Below are positions 15,331-21,940 of a stretch of 25,701 nt of DNA, piece by piece (the first letter of the stretch is position 1; each line of letters starts with the position of its first letter). Under the pieces are notes generated by a model. That model was not told the DNA's origin. It did no database searches and saw only the letters and a program-made list of their open reading frames with translations. The translations under genes and the position numbers were made by a program. Source of the stretch: an uncultured Pseudoxanthomonas sp. (lineage in GTDB: Bacteria > Pseudomonadota > Gammaproteobacteria > Xanthomonadales > Xanthomonadaceae); the NCBI GenBank assembly GCA_946886405.1, contig CAMPIO010000051.1, positions 1 through 25,701 on the forward strand, written 5' to 3'.

Positions 15331-15849
15331 GACGGTCAATATGGATCCGATGGCTGCGAAGCGCGTGGGTCAAAAGTCACATTTGAGCTTCCGCGCACTG
15401 CTTCCCGCATCCGGCCGCGTGAACAGGGTTTCATTTCAGGCATCCACGCTGCCCGGGTCGCCGTCCAGGCAGGAAGGCCGCGAATGATGCGCGGGAGCTT
15501 TCCGCGGCGCTCGCCTCTGTCCGGATAAGCGTGCTTGCGTCGATATGCGGTAAAGCACGATGTTCCCGATCAGAGCTGCAAGCGGGCAGTGGATGTCGAT
15601 GCCCGACCGATTTTCCGAGCTCTTCGCCATGCTTCCCGACGCAAACTCCCGCACCATCCTCAGGGTGTGCGGTGCCACCTTCCTCCTGCTCGCAACGTGG
15701 TTGCATGGAAATGGCAAGGGATTTGAGCGTGGCCAGTCGCGCTGCGAGGAGGCGGATCTTTCCGCGGGACAGGCACGCCACTGCAGTCCCTGCCGGTCCA
15801 AGTACATTCCATTGCCCTCTGAGCAAAGCAAGGGCCTGACGTCGTAGCG
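15331..15849. other. 519-bp stretch with no convincing gene
   Basis: Open frames exist on both strands (for example plus 15560-15847 and minus 15431-15880), but their peptides are rich in Arg, Ser, Cys and Pro with no hydrophobic core, signal or known motif, and several frames are open over the same bases. The stretch looks less GC-rich than its flanks by eye. It may be a decayed gene or an untranslated region; I see no clear promoter, tRNA or inverted repeats that would mark an insertion sequence. Confidence 0.4.
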
Positions 15850-16134
15850 CTAGCGCGGTGGACAGCGCCCCGTCGCCCACTCGGCTTCCGCTGCATCGCG
15901 TGCGGCGTTGGCGGCAGCGGCGTCAGACGCTGCTTCCGCGAGCTTCTGCTGGTTTTTCTCGGTAGGCGATGCGACCGCACGCTGGCGCTGTTCTTCATAG
16001 TGCCTGTCGACCTTGGCGGCCTCACGCTGCGCGTGGGCCACGCCGGCGCAGGCAGGCTCAGGTTCGCCACGCGCAAGTCCATCGCCACCGCAGGCGGTCA
16101 GGAAGACGGCCGACACCACCATGAGCGCTCGCAT
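15850..16134 (-). CDS. Small putative lipoprotein
   Basis: 94 residues from the ATG at 16134, chosen because GGAAGG lies 8 nt before it; another ATG two codons upstream (16140) is possible. The signal MRALMVVSAVFLTAC has a good lipobox (LTAC, Cys15). The mature part is highly charged and helical: AHAQREAAKVDRHYEEQRQR, then EKNQQKLAEAASDAAAANAARDAAEAEW, which is likely to form a coiled coil; it ends with Pro-Pro-Arg. Two further Cys residues lie near each end. No family recognised. It is on the same strand as the pseudouridine synthase, 112 bp downstream of it. Confidence 0.65.
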   Translation of the reverse strand: MRALMVVSAVFLTACGGDGLARGEPEPACAGVAHAQREAAKVDRHYEEQRQRAVASPTEKNQQKLAEAASDAAAANAARDAAEAEWATGRCPPR

Positions 16135-16246
16135 GCGCATTGCCTTCCATCGTGACGAGAAGGGCTGCAGCCTACGCGTGGGGGCTTTATCGCAGCGTGA
16201 AGCGCGGAGCATCGGGAGATCGCGCGGGGATCTCCAGCACAGGCAC

Positions 16247-16957
16247 CTAGAAGCGTGCGCCCACCGGCAGATAGCGCCATTGGCCTGCGGGCATCTTCGA
16301 CAGCGCGATACGGCCGATGCGCAACCGCCGGATCGACACCACGTCCAGTCCGCCTTCGCGACAGCGGTGCCGAAGTTCGCCGGATTGCACGTTCTTGATC
16401 GCGAAACGCAGGCGTACCTCGTTCTGCCAGCTCACCTTGCAGGGTGCCAATCCCTGGCCGCGATAGGTCGCCACGTGGCCGATGCGGCTGAGGGTGTAGG
16501 GATCGGTGGTGCCGCGGATTTCCACCACGAACTCCTGCTCGATCTGAGCGTAGTCCTCGGTCAGGCGGCGCCATACGCGACCATCCTGGCTCAGCACCAT
16601 CAGCCCGCTGGCCTCGTCGTCCAGCGGCACCAGCGGCGTCAGGCGTTGCAAGTGGCGCTTCAGTGCGCGCACGCCGCTGTCGTCTTGGTCCATGTGTGTC
16701 GCCGGCGTGACCAGGCTCCCCGTCTCCTGCCAGACGGCGCCTTCGGGTTTGTGCAGCACCAGGGTGGCCGGCTCGGTGGCGCCGAGTTCCGCCGCCGGAT
16801 CGACCTCTACGCGTTCGGTGGTAACCGGATGCTGCGGCGCTTCGATCGTCTCGCCATCCACGGTGACCCACCCTCCCTCGATGTACTGCTCGGCCTCCGT
16901 GCGCGAGCACCCGGTCAGTTCTGCGACGCGTTTGGCAAGGCGGATGGGTTCGGACAC
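16247..16957 (-). CDS. RsuA/RluF-type rRNA pseudouridine synthase with divergent active-site motif
   Basis: 236 residues. Residues 5-50 form an S4 RNA-binding domain (RLAKRVAELTGCSRTEAEQYIEGGWVTVDG). The catalytic domain follows: LVLHKPEGAV (about 67-76, the usual NKP-G element), the catalytic aspartate at Asp113 in VPLDDEASGLMVLSQDG, and the RNA-contact tail VRLRFAIKNVQSGELRHRC with RIGRIALSKMPAGQWRYL. The family signature is normally GRLD-x-x-[ST]; here it is VPLD with Ala at the Ser/Thr place, so the arginine before Asp is lost. It should make pseudouridine in rRNA if active, but the target base is not clear. The start is a GTG at 16957 without a strong ribosome binding site. Divergent from the RIO-kinase gene. 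Confidence 0.85.
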   Translation of the reverse strand: MSEPIRLAKRVAELTGCSRTEAEQYIEGGWVTVDGETIEAPQHPVTTERVEVDPAAELGATEPATLVLHKPEGAVWQETGSLVTPATHMDQDDSGVRALKRHLQRLTPLVPLDDEASGLMVLSQDGRVWRRLTEDYAQIEQEFVVEIRGTTDPYTLSRIGHVATYRGQGLAPCKVSWQNEVRLRFAIKNVQSGELRHRCREGGLDVVSIRRLRIGRIALSKMPAGQWRYLPVGARF

Positions 16958-17049
16958 GGGACAGCACCGGATATTGCAGGGCCGCTAGTGTAAAGATAGC
17001 GGGCAGGTCCCGCAGGGCCGCCGCCTTCCCGCCACCAGACAGATACCCG

Positions 17050-17910
17050 ATGAAAACGCCCCCCGGACTCCAGGCACTGATCGACGATGGCGTGATCGAT
17101 CGCGTACTGCGTCCGCTGAAAAGCGGCAAGGAAGCGTCCGTGTACGTCGTGCATGCGGGAGGAGAAGTCCGCTGCGCCAAAGTCTACAAGGACATGGCTC
17201 AACGCAGTTTCCAGCAGCGCACCGTGTACCAGGAGGGACGCAAGGTCCGGGGCAGCCGCGAAGCGCGTGCGATGGGCAAGGCCACGCGATACGGGCGCAA
17301 GCAGCAGGAAGTGGCGTGGAAGAACGCCGAAGTCGACGCGCTGTACCAGTTGCGCGATGCCGGTGTGCGCGTTCCGGAACCCTTCGGCTACGTGCACGGC
17401 GTGCTGGTGATGGAACTCGTCGCAGATGCTGCCGGCCATTCTGCGCCGCGCCTGGGCGAAGTGGACCTGAGCCCGGAGCAGGCGCGCGACTTCCATAGCT
17501 TCCTGGTGCGCGAAGTGGTGAAGATGCTGTGCGCGGGCCTGATCCACGGCGACCTGTCGGAGTACAACGTCCTGGTGGGTGAGGACGGCCCCGTGATCAT
17601 CGATTTCCCGCAAGTCGTCGACGCCGCCGGCAACAACGCCAGTCGCCGCCTGCTGTTGCGCGACGTCAATGCGCTGACCGCGCGACTGGGCCGGTATGCA
17701 CCGGAGTTGCTGGATACCTGGTATGGCGAGGAAATGTGGGCGCTTTACGAAGCAGGTGCCCTGTATCCCGACACCGAGCTGACAGGCGTATTCGCCCACG
17801 ACGCGTCCCGCGTGGACGTGGACGTGGACGGCGTCCGGCACGCCATCGAGGACGCCAGGCAGGAGGCGATCATCCGCCAGCAGGGCAGGGAGGCCGCAGC
17901 GGCGGACTGA
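17050..17910 (+). CDS. RIO1-like serine protein kinase
   Basis: 286-residue atypical Ser/Thr kinase. Visible elements: a short nucleotide-binding loop (LKSGKEASVYVV), the ATP-contacting Lys44 in CAKVYKD, the basic RIO stretch with QEGRKVRGSREARAMGKATRYGRKQQE between about 60 and 87, the catalytic loop IHGDLSEYNVLV with Asp168 and Asn173, and the metal-binding IIDFPQVVD with Asp185 in place of DFG. This combination is diagnostic of the RIO family. In eukaryotes and archaea RIO kinases act in small-subunit ribosome maturation; the bacterial branch seen in proteobacteria is poorly described. Its divergent neighbour is an rRNA-modification enzyme, which may or may not be meaningful. ATG at 17050 has a weak ribosome binding site. 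Confidence 0.92.
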   Translation: MKTPPGLQALIDDGVIDRVLRPLKSGKEASVYVVHAGGEVRCAKVYKDMAQRSFQQRTVYQEGRKVRGSREARAMGKATRYGRKQQEVAWKNAEVDALYQLRDAGVRVPEPFGYVHGVLVMELVADAAGHSAPRLGEVDLSPEQARDFHSFLVREVVKMLCAGLIHGDLSEYNVLVGEDGPVIIDFPQVVDAAGNNASRRLLLRDVNALTARLGRYAPELLDTWYGEEMWALYEAGALYPDTELTGVFAHDASRVDVDVDGVRHAIEDARQEAIIRQQGREAAAAD

Positions 17911-17942
17911 GGCGGGGTGTCGCGAGCGCAACCAGGACAAAC

Positions 17943-17970
17943 AAAAAGGCCTGCGTCGAGGCAGGCCTTT
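17943..17970 (-). terminator. Intrinsic terminator after tRNA-Phe
   Basis: On the minus strand AAGGCCTGC (17969-17961), a six-base loop and GCAGGCCTT (17954-17946), running on into more T to 17943. It lies 11 nt past the tRNA 3' end. Because A residues also flank the other side, it may work for the convergent kinase gene as well. Confidence 0.88.
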
Positions 17971-17980
17971 CGAAACAATA

Positions 17981-18056
17981 TGGTGGCCCGGGGCGGATTC
18001 GAACCACCGACACGCGGATTTTCAATCCGCTGCTCTACCAACTGAGCTACCAGGCC
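17981..18056 (-). tRNA. tRNA-Phe (anticodon GAA)
   Basis: 76-nt tRNA read on the minus strand from G at 18056 to the encoded CCA ending at 17981. The acceptor stem pairs GGCCTGG with CCGGGCC (one G-T wobble); the D arm has GTAGCTCAGTTGGTAGAGC; the anticodon stem-loop is GCGGATTGAAAATCCGC with anticodon GAA at 18023-18021; the T arm has GGTTCGAATCC. All stems pair. The anticodon assigns phenylalanine. Confidence 0.97.
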
Positions 18057-18098
18057 ATGATCTGTCGCAGGTCGGCTGCGCCGGTGCGAAGGCCGCAG

Positions 18099-18127
18099 AT
18101 GATACGTATCAGGGCGTGGGATGGCAA
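18099..18127 (-). promoter_or_regulatory. tRNA-Phe promoter
   Basis: On the minus strand TTGCCA (18127-18122), exactly 17 nt, then TATCAT (18104-18099); each hexamer matches 5 of 6. Transcription would begin near 18092, about 36 nt before the tRNA. The bases after the -10 (CTGCGGCC) form a GC-rich discriminator, as in stable-RNA promoters under stringent control. Confidence 0.7.
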
Positions 18128-18236
18128 GCCGCATGCCGGCTGAATGCGGACCGGCGTGGACGGGACAGCCTGCCGGGCTGGGCGCATGATCCCGGGGCCT
18201 CTTCCCCTCCGTTACACGCCACGAAGGAGTCCATCC

Positions 18237-18695
18237 ATGCGCCGTCTGATGCTTGCGTCCCTTGCCCTCTCGACCGCCGCCACGCTTGCGGCCTGCGCCA
18301 CCGGCCCGAAGCAGACCAGTGCCGAGAAGCTCGCCTTCTACCGGGCTCACGCCAGCGAACCGGTGAAAAGCTTCCGCTATTCCGGCAGCATCAATGGCTG
18401 GACCCCGTTGGGCGACAAGGCGCTGACGGTGTGGACCAAGCCCAGCGAAGCCTATCTGCTGGAACTCAGCGGCCCCTGCCAGGACCTGGACTTCGCCCCG
18501 GCCATCAGCATTACCAACCAGATGAACCAGGTGTCGGCGAGGTTCGACGACGTGGTGCCGCGTGGTGGCGGCACGGCCAGCATCATCATCCCCTGCCGCA
18601 TCGAGACCATTCGGCCGCTGGACGTGAAGGCGCTGCGCGCCAGCCAGAAAGAGTTGCGCGAAGCCGCTGCGGTGGAGCGCGAAGCGCAACGCTGA
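18237..18695 (+). CDS. Putative lipoprotein, DUF6491-like
   Basis: 152 residues from the ATG at 18237, with AAGGAG 8 nt upstream. Signal MRRLMLASLALSTAATLAAC has the lipobox LAAC with Cys20. The mature domain of about 130 residues contains SFRYSGSINGWTPLGDKALTVWTKPSEAYLLELSGPC and a later CRIETIRPLDVKAL; the two Cys (in SGPC and IIPC) could form a disulfide. This pattern matches the small family of xanthomonad/sphingomonad lipoproteins known only by a DUF number; the exact DUF label is from memory and should be treated as provisional. The gene is convergent with yggX (18-bp gap). Function unknown. Confidence 0.8.
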   Translation: MRRLMLASLALSTAATLAACATGPKQTSAEKLAFYRAHASEPVKSFRYSGSINGWTPLGDKALTVWTKPSEAYLLELSGPCQDLDFAPAISITNQMNQVSARFDDVVPRGGGTASIIIPCRIETIRPLDVKALRASQKELREAAAVEREAQR

Positions 18696-18713
18696 GGCCG
18701 CAGCCGGTCCGCG

Positions 18714-18983
18714 TCACGGCGAGGGCACGTAACCGGCCGGCTTGTCCGCACCGCCGCCGAACAGGAACTTCTCCAGTTCCGCCTCCAGGAAGGCGCGGTG
18801 CTTGGGATCGCGCGGCGACAGCCGGTTCTCGTTGATCAGCATCGTCTGGTGCGCCAGCCATGCCGCCCAGGCTGGTTTGCCAATGTCCGCGTAGATGCGC
18901 TTGCCCAGCTCGCCGGGGTAGGGAACGAAGTCGAGCCCTTCCGTGTCGCGTTGTTCGTACAGGCAGAAGACAGTTCGCGACAT
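18714..18983 (-). CDS. yggX: Oxidative damage protection protein / Fe(2+)-trafficking protein
   Basis: 89 residues, the full length of the YggX family. [19 protein letters not shown] with the conserved Cys7, [37 protein letters not shown], and the acidic tail ([11 protein letters not shown]) are characteristic. The protein protects iron-sulfur enzymes from oxidants and is thought to move Fe(II). It begins 3 bp after the mutY stop, as in enterobacteria, so both are one operon; the pairing is sensible since MutY carries a [4Fe-4S] cluster. Confidence 0.97.
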   Translation of the reverse strand: MSRTVFCLYEQRDTEGLDFVPYPGELGKRIYADIGKPAWAAWLAHQTMLINENRLSPRDPKHRAFLEAELEKFLFGGGADKPAGYVPSP

Positions 18984-18986
18984 CAG

Positions 18987-20066
18987 TCAATTCCCTAGCA
19001 GTTTGCGGATTGGCGCCGGCAGGCCCAGCGCAGCGAGATCGCCACGCGCCACCCAGCGCAGGGCTTGCCCCGCACCCGATACGGGATCTTCATTGTCGCG
19101 CACCACGTCGCGCAGGGCGACCCTGCGCAGGCGCAGCGGCTGCAGGTGCAGGCGGTAGTGGCTGAATGTGTGCACGACCACGGGTAGTTCTTCGGCGTTG
19201 TCGTACGTGCCTTTCACTTCGCGCGCGAACCAGTCGCGCATGCCGGCGTCGGTGTCCGCTTGCGGCAACGTCCACAGCGACGCCCAGATGCCGGTTTGCG
19301 GGCGACGCTGCAGCAGGATTTCGCCCTCTGCGTTCTCCAGCCACAGCGCCACGGCCTCGCGTTCGGGCAGGACCTTCGATGGCTTGGAGGTGGGCAGCGT
19401 GCCGGTAAGCCCGTCGCGCCGCGCGACACAGTCGTCCTGCACGGGGCACACCACGCAGGCGGGCCTGGCGCGTGTGCACAGCGTGGCGCCGAAATCCATC
19501 TGCGCCTGCGTGTAGTCGGCCAGCCGGCCGTCGGGCACATGGCGCAGATGGTCTTCAGCCAACGCCCACAGTTGCTTTTCCACCGCAGGCAGACCGGGCC
19601 AGCCGGCAATGCCGTGGAAACGCGTGAGCACGCGCTTGACGTTGCCGTCGAGGATGGGGAAACGGTCGTTCCACGCCTGCGACAGGATCGCGCCGGCGGT
19701 GCTGCGGCCGATGCCGGGCAGCGCACGCAGTGCCTCGACATCGCGCGGCAGGTCGCCTCCATGGTCGGCGGCGCAGGTTTTCGCGGCGGCATGCAGGTTG
19801 CGGGCACGGGCGTAGTAACCCAGTCCCGCCCAGTGCGCCATCACGTCGTCGGTGGACGCGGCCGCGAGATCGGGCAGGGTGGGGAAGCGCTCGACGAAGC
19901 GCAGAAAATACGGAATGACCGTGGCGACCTGCGTCTGCTGCAGCATGATTTCCGACAGCCACACGCGATACGGCGTGCGCGGATGCTGCCAGGGCAGGTC
20001 ATGGCGACCATATCCGTCAAACCACGCCAGTAAGCGCTGGGCGAAGATCATGCTGTCGGCGATCAT
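18987..20066 (-). CDS. mutY: A/G-specific adenine DNA glycosylase
   Basis: Removes adenine mispaired with 8-oxoguanine. 359 residues from the ATG at 20066; an ATG at 20051 and a GTG at 20078 are alternatives, and none has a good ribosome binding site. Visible: the HDLPWQ opening, catalytic Glu39 in LSEIMLQQTQVATV, helix-hairpin-helix LRALPGIGRSTAGAIL, catalytic Asp140 in LDGNVKRVL, and the iron-sulfur loop with Cys at 197, 204, 207 and 213 (C-x6-C-x2-C-x5-C). The C-terminal part from about 230 is the NUDIX-like 8-oxoG recognition domain. Cotranscribed with yggX. A large palindromic repeat lies directly before the start, between it and ftsY. Confidence 0.97.
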   Translation of the reverse strand: MIADSMIFAQRLLAWFDGYGRHDLPWQHPRTPYRVWLSEIMLQQTQVATVIPYFLRFVERFPTLPDLAAASTDDVMAHWAGLGYYARARNLHAAAKTCAADHGGDLPRDVEALRALPGIGRSTAGAILSQAWNDRFPILDGNVKRVLTRFHGIAGWPGLPAVEKQLWALAEDHLRHVPDGRLADYTQAQMDFGATLCTRARPACVVCPVQDDCVARRDGLTGTLPTSKPSKVLPEREAVALWLENAEGEILLQRRPQTGIWASLWTLPQADTDAGMRDWFAREVKGTYDNAEELPVVVHTFSHYRLHLQPLRLRRVALRDVVRDNEDPVSGAGQALRWVARGDLAALGLPAPIRKLLGN

Positions 20067-20080
20067 CCGGCGATGCACCC

Positions 20081-20156
20081 GTAGGAGCGGCCCATGGCCG
20101 CGATGCTCTTGCTTGATCGGAAGGGAAAAGCACCGCGGCCATGGGCCGCTCCTGCA
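20081..20156. repeat. REP-like palindromic element between ftsY and mutY
   Basis: Two arms in inverted orientation: AGGAGCGGCCCATGGCCGCG at 20083-20102 is matched exactly on the other strand at 20134-20153, with GTAG at the outer left end (20081-20084) and TGC/GCA continuing the pairing inward. The spacer is about 23 bp. The whole fills nearly all of the ftsY-mutY gap. The GTAGGAGCGG head is typical of dispersed palindromes in Pseudomonas and Xanthomonadaceae. In RNA it would form a long hairpin, so it could separate ftsY from mutY transcription. Confidence 0.85.
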
Positions 20157-20171
20157 GGGAATGCAGTGCGG

Positions 20172-21383
20172 TCAGCCGCCACCCAGCGCTTCCGGCAACA
20201 GCGCGTCGACGAAGGATTCCGCATCGAACACGCGCAGGTCTTCCACGCGTTCGCCGATGCCGGCGTAGCGGATCGGAATGCCGAACTCGCGTGCCAGCGC
20301 GAACACCACGCCACCCTTCGCCGTGCCATCCAGCTTGGTGACCACCAGGCCGGTGACACCGACGGCGGCGTGGAACTGGCGCAGCTGCGAGAGTGCGTTC
20401 TGGCCCGTGGTGCCGTCGATGACCATCAGCACTTCATGCGGTGCATCCACATCGATCTTGCCGAGGACGCGACGGATCTTGCCCAGCTCGTTCATCAGTC
20501 CGGTCTGGGTATGCAGTCGGCCGGCGGTGTCGGCAATCAGCACGTCGAAACTGCGCGACTTGGCCGATTGCAGCGCGTCGAACGCGACTGAGGCGGCATC
20601 CGCATCCTGACCCTGCGCGACCACCGGCACACCGTTGCGTTCGCCCCACGTCTGCAACTGCGCGACGGCAGCGGCGCGGAAGGTATCGCCGGCCGCCAGC
20701 ATCAGGCTGTGGCCGTCCTGCTTGAAGCGGCGGGCCAGCTTGCCGATGGTGGTGGTCTTGCCGACGCCGTTGACGCCGACCGTCAGCACGACGAAGGGCT
20801 TGCGGGTGGCGTCGATCACCAGCGGTTTCGCCACCGGCGTAATCAGCGCGATCAGGTCCAGGCGCAGCGCTTTCAGCAGCGCCTGCGCATCGGCGAACTC
20901 GCGCTCCTTCATCCGCTTGCGCAGGTCGTCGATGATCGCGGTGGTCGCCGGTACGCCCACGTCGGCGGTCAGCAGCGCGGTCTCGATTTCGTCCAGCAGG
21001 TCGTCGTCCAGGCGCGGGTTGCGCGTGAACAGGCCGGCCAGGCCCAGCGCGGCGCTGGTGCGGCGCAGGCGGTCGCGCCAGCCTGACTTGCCGGCGGCGG
21101 CCGCAGGAGCGGCATCGGCTTCGAGCTCCCTCTCGATCGCTTGCGGGGGAGAGGGCTGGTGGGAGGGCGCAGGCGCGGCAGTTTCTGGCCGCGCGACGCT
21201 TTCCCCCTCATCCGCCTTCGACACCGGCTCCCCCGTGTGCGGAGGAGAAGGGGGTGCACCGTCTGCCGGCAACGGCTCGCTGGGCGCGCGCGGAAAAGCG
21301 GCGGCGAGTTCCTCGTTGCTGGGGCGTGTCGGGGCGGCGTCCGGGCCGTCCTGGGGCTTCTTGCGGCGGAAAAAACCGATCAT
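20172..21383 (-). CDS. ftsY: Signal recognition particle receptor FtsY
   Basis: SRP-receptor GTPase that docks ribosome-nascent chain complexes at the inner membrane. 403 residues. N-terminal A region (1 to about 98) is Pro/Ala/Glu-rich and disordered after a basic start MIGFFRRKKP. The N domain runs about 100-190 (LFTRNPRLDDDLLDEIETALLTADVG). The G domain holds G1 GVNGVGKT (203-210), DTFRAAA (233-239), DTAGR (285-289), TKLD (349-352) and the closing GIGERVEDLRVFDAESFVDALL. Start at ATG 21383, supported by the membrane-binding basic N-terminus. The A-region DNA carries two repeat-like stretches (listed separately). Divergent from the small rod-like gene. Confidence 0.98.
   Translation of the reverse strand: MIGFFRRKKPQDGPDAAPTRPSNEELAAAFPRAPSEPLPADGAPPSPPHTGEPVSKADEGESVARPETAAPAPSHQPSPPQAIERELEADAAPAAAAGKSGWRDRLRRTSAALGLAGLFTRNPRLDDDLLDEIETALLTADVGVPATTAIIDDLRKRMKEREFADAQALLKALRLDLIALITPVAKPLVIDATRKPFVVLTVGVNGVGKTTTIGKLARRFKQDGHSLMLAAGDTFRAAAVAQLQTWGERNGVPVVAQGQDADAASVAFDALQSAKSRSFDVLIADTAGRLHTQTGLMNELGKIRRVLGKIDVDAPHEVLMVIDGTTGQNALSQLRQFHAAVGVTGLVVTKLDGTAKGGVVFALAREFGIPIRYAGIGERVEDLRVFDAESFVDALLPEALGGG
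21123..21167 (-). repeat. Repeat-like stretch inside ftsY linker, copy 1
   Basis: Contains CCCTCTC (21128-21134) and GAGAGGG (21149-21155) as an inverted pair, followed by the GCTGGTGGGAGGG tail. This layout resembles the short palindromic repeats commonly seen between genes in Xanthomonadaceae. It is read in frame in FtsY as part of the disordered A region (SHQPSPPQAIERELEAD). Identification as a repeat is from memory of similar sequences. Confidence 0.4.
21200..21255 (-). repeat. Repeat-like stretch inside ftsY linker, copy 2
   Basis: On the minus strand it begins with a CCCCCTTCTCC block and ends with a GGCGGATGAGGGGGAAA block, the usual outer ends of a second kind of intergenic xanthomonad repeat, with a central CGGGGGAGCCGGTGTCGAAG. 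It encodes PPSPPHTGEPVSKADEGES in FtsY. Same orientation as copy 1, about 33 bp away. Confidence 0.4.
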
Positions 21384-21448
21384 TGCAGGGGGTATCTCGA
21401 AGAGGGCGACATGCTAACACCCGGTTATCGGAGGCTTGGGTACAGGAC

Positions 21449-21475
21449 TCAAGTGGGGCCGGCGCCGGCCGATAT
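21449..21475 (+). promoter_or_regulatory. Predicted sigma-28 (FliA) promoter
   Basis: TCAAGTGG (21449-21456), exactly 11 nt, then GCCGATAT (21468-21475). The enterobacterial FliA consensus is TAAAGTTT-N11-GCCGATAA, and TCAAG is the common form in pseudomonads; the -10 differs only at the last base. Start expected near 21482, about 20 nt before the ATG at 21503. The spacer ends in the palindrome GGCCGGCGCCGGCC. Confidence 0.75.
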
Positions 21476-21502
21476 CGAGGGCGGAAAACCCGGAATCCCC
21501 GC

Positions 21503-21802
21503 ATGAACGCCATCACCGGCATCGCCACCTCGGGCCTGCGCGCCGCTTCGTCCGGTCTGCAGACCGCGGCGCACAATCTCGCCAACCTGGCCACGCCCGA
21601 TGCCGGGAGGCAGTCGGTGGCACTGTCGGTCAAGGCTGGCGGCGGCGTGTCCGCAACGGTGGTGGAAGCGCCGGCCGATCCGGCCGCGCCCCTCGAAGAC
21701 GTGGCCGCGATGCTGACGTACAAGGCGATGGCCGGCGCCAACCTGTTCGTGCTGAAGGTGGCCGATCAGACGCTGGGCAGCCTGCTGGATACCCGAGCCT
21801 GA
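21503..21802 (+). CDS. Minimal flagellar rod/hook-like protein (N- and C-terminal segments only)
   Basis: 99 residues. The start, GIATSGLRAASSGLQTAAHNLANLATPD, is the N-terminal helix motif of flagellar rod and hook proteins (SGL-A---L---A-N-AN--TP). The end, MLTYKAMAGANLFVLKVADQTLGSLLD, is their C-terminal helix (Y-AN--V----D--LG-LLD as in FlgC/FlgG). The central domains that make FlgB/C/F/G/E 130-400 residues long are absent; only about 35 residues join the two helices. No flagellar gene is adjacent. A sigma-28 promoter directly upstream supports a flagellar link. GGAA lies about 9 nt before the ATG. Similar short proteins occur in other gammaproteobacteria under 'flagellar basal body' names, to my knowledge without a defined role. 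Confidence 0.8.
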   Translation: MNAITGIATSGLRAASSGLQTAAHNLANLATPDAGRQSVALSVKAGGGVSATVVEAPADPAAPLEDVAAMLTYKAMAGANLFVLKVADQTLGSLLDTRA

Positions 21803-21810
21803 ACCACACC

Positions 21811-21844
21811 CCGTAGCCCGGGTAGAGCGCAGCGAAACCCGGGA
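21811..21844 (+). repeat. GTAG-type hairpin repeat, copy A
   Basis: CGTAGCCCGGGTAGAGCGCA continuing to GCGAAACCCGGGA. CCCGGGT and ACCCGGG pair across the element, so it forms a hairpin by itself. It begins 9 bp past the rod-like gene stop. Same unit as copies B and C. GTAG-headed repeats of this type (SMAG-like) are known from Stenotrophomonas. Confidence 0.85.
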
Positions 21845-21890
21845 TGCTGTTCGCGTGAAGGGCTTCGACGGCGCATGGCAGATCGCGCGG

Positions 21891-21926
21891 TCCCGGGTTT
21901 CGCCTTTGGCTCTACCCGGGCTACGG
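21891..21926 (-). repeat. GTAG-type hairpin repeat, copy B (inverted)
   Basis: On the minus strand CCGTAGCCCGGGTAGAGCCA, then GGCGAAACCCGGGA. It is in opposite orientation to copy A and differs in the loop (CCAAAG in place of GCA). A and B together form a large dyad with 46 bp between them. Confidence 0.85.
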
Positions 21927-21940
21927 ATCATGGGGTTACC

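Noticed and set aside
15431..15880. Minus-strand frame of 149 codons in the unexplained stretch
   Set aside because: It has no ribosome binding site or motif, its peptide composition is odd, and it overlaps the lipoprotein gene and other open frames. Kept only as part of the unassigned region.
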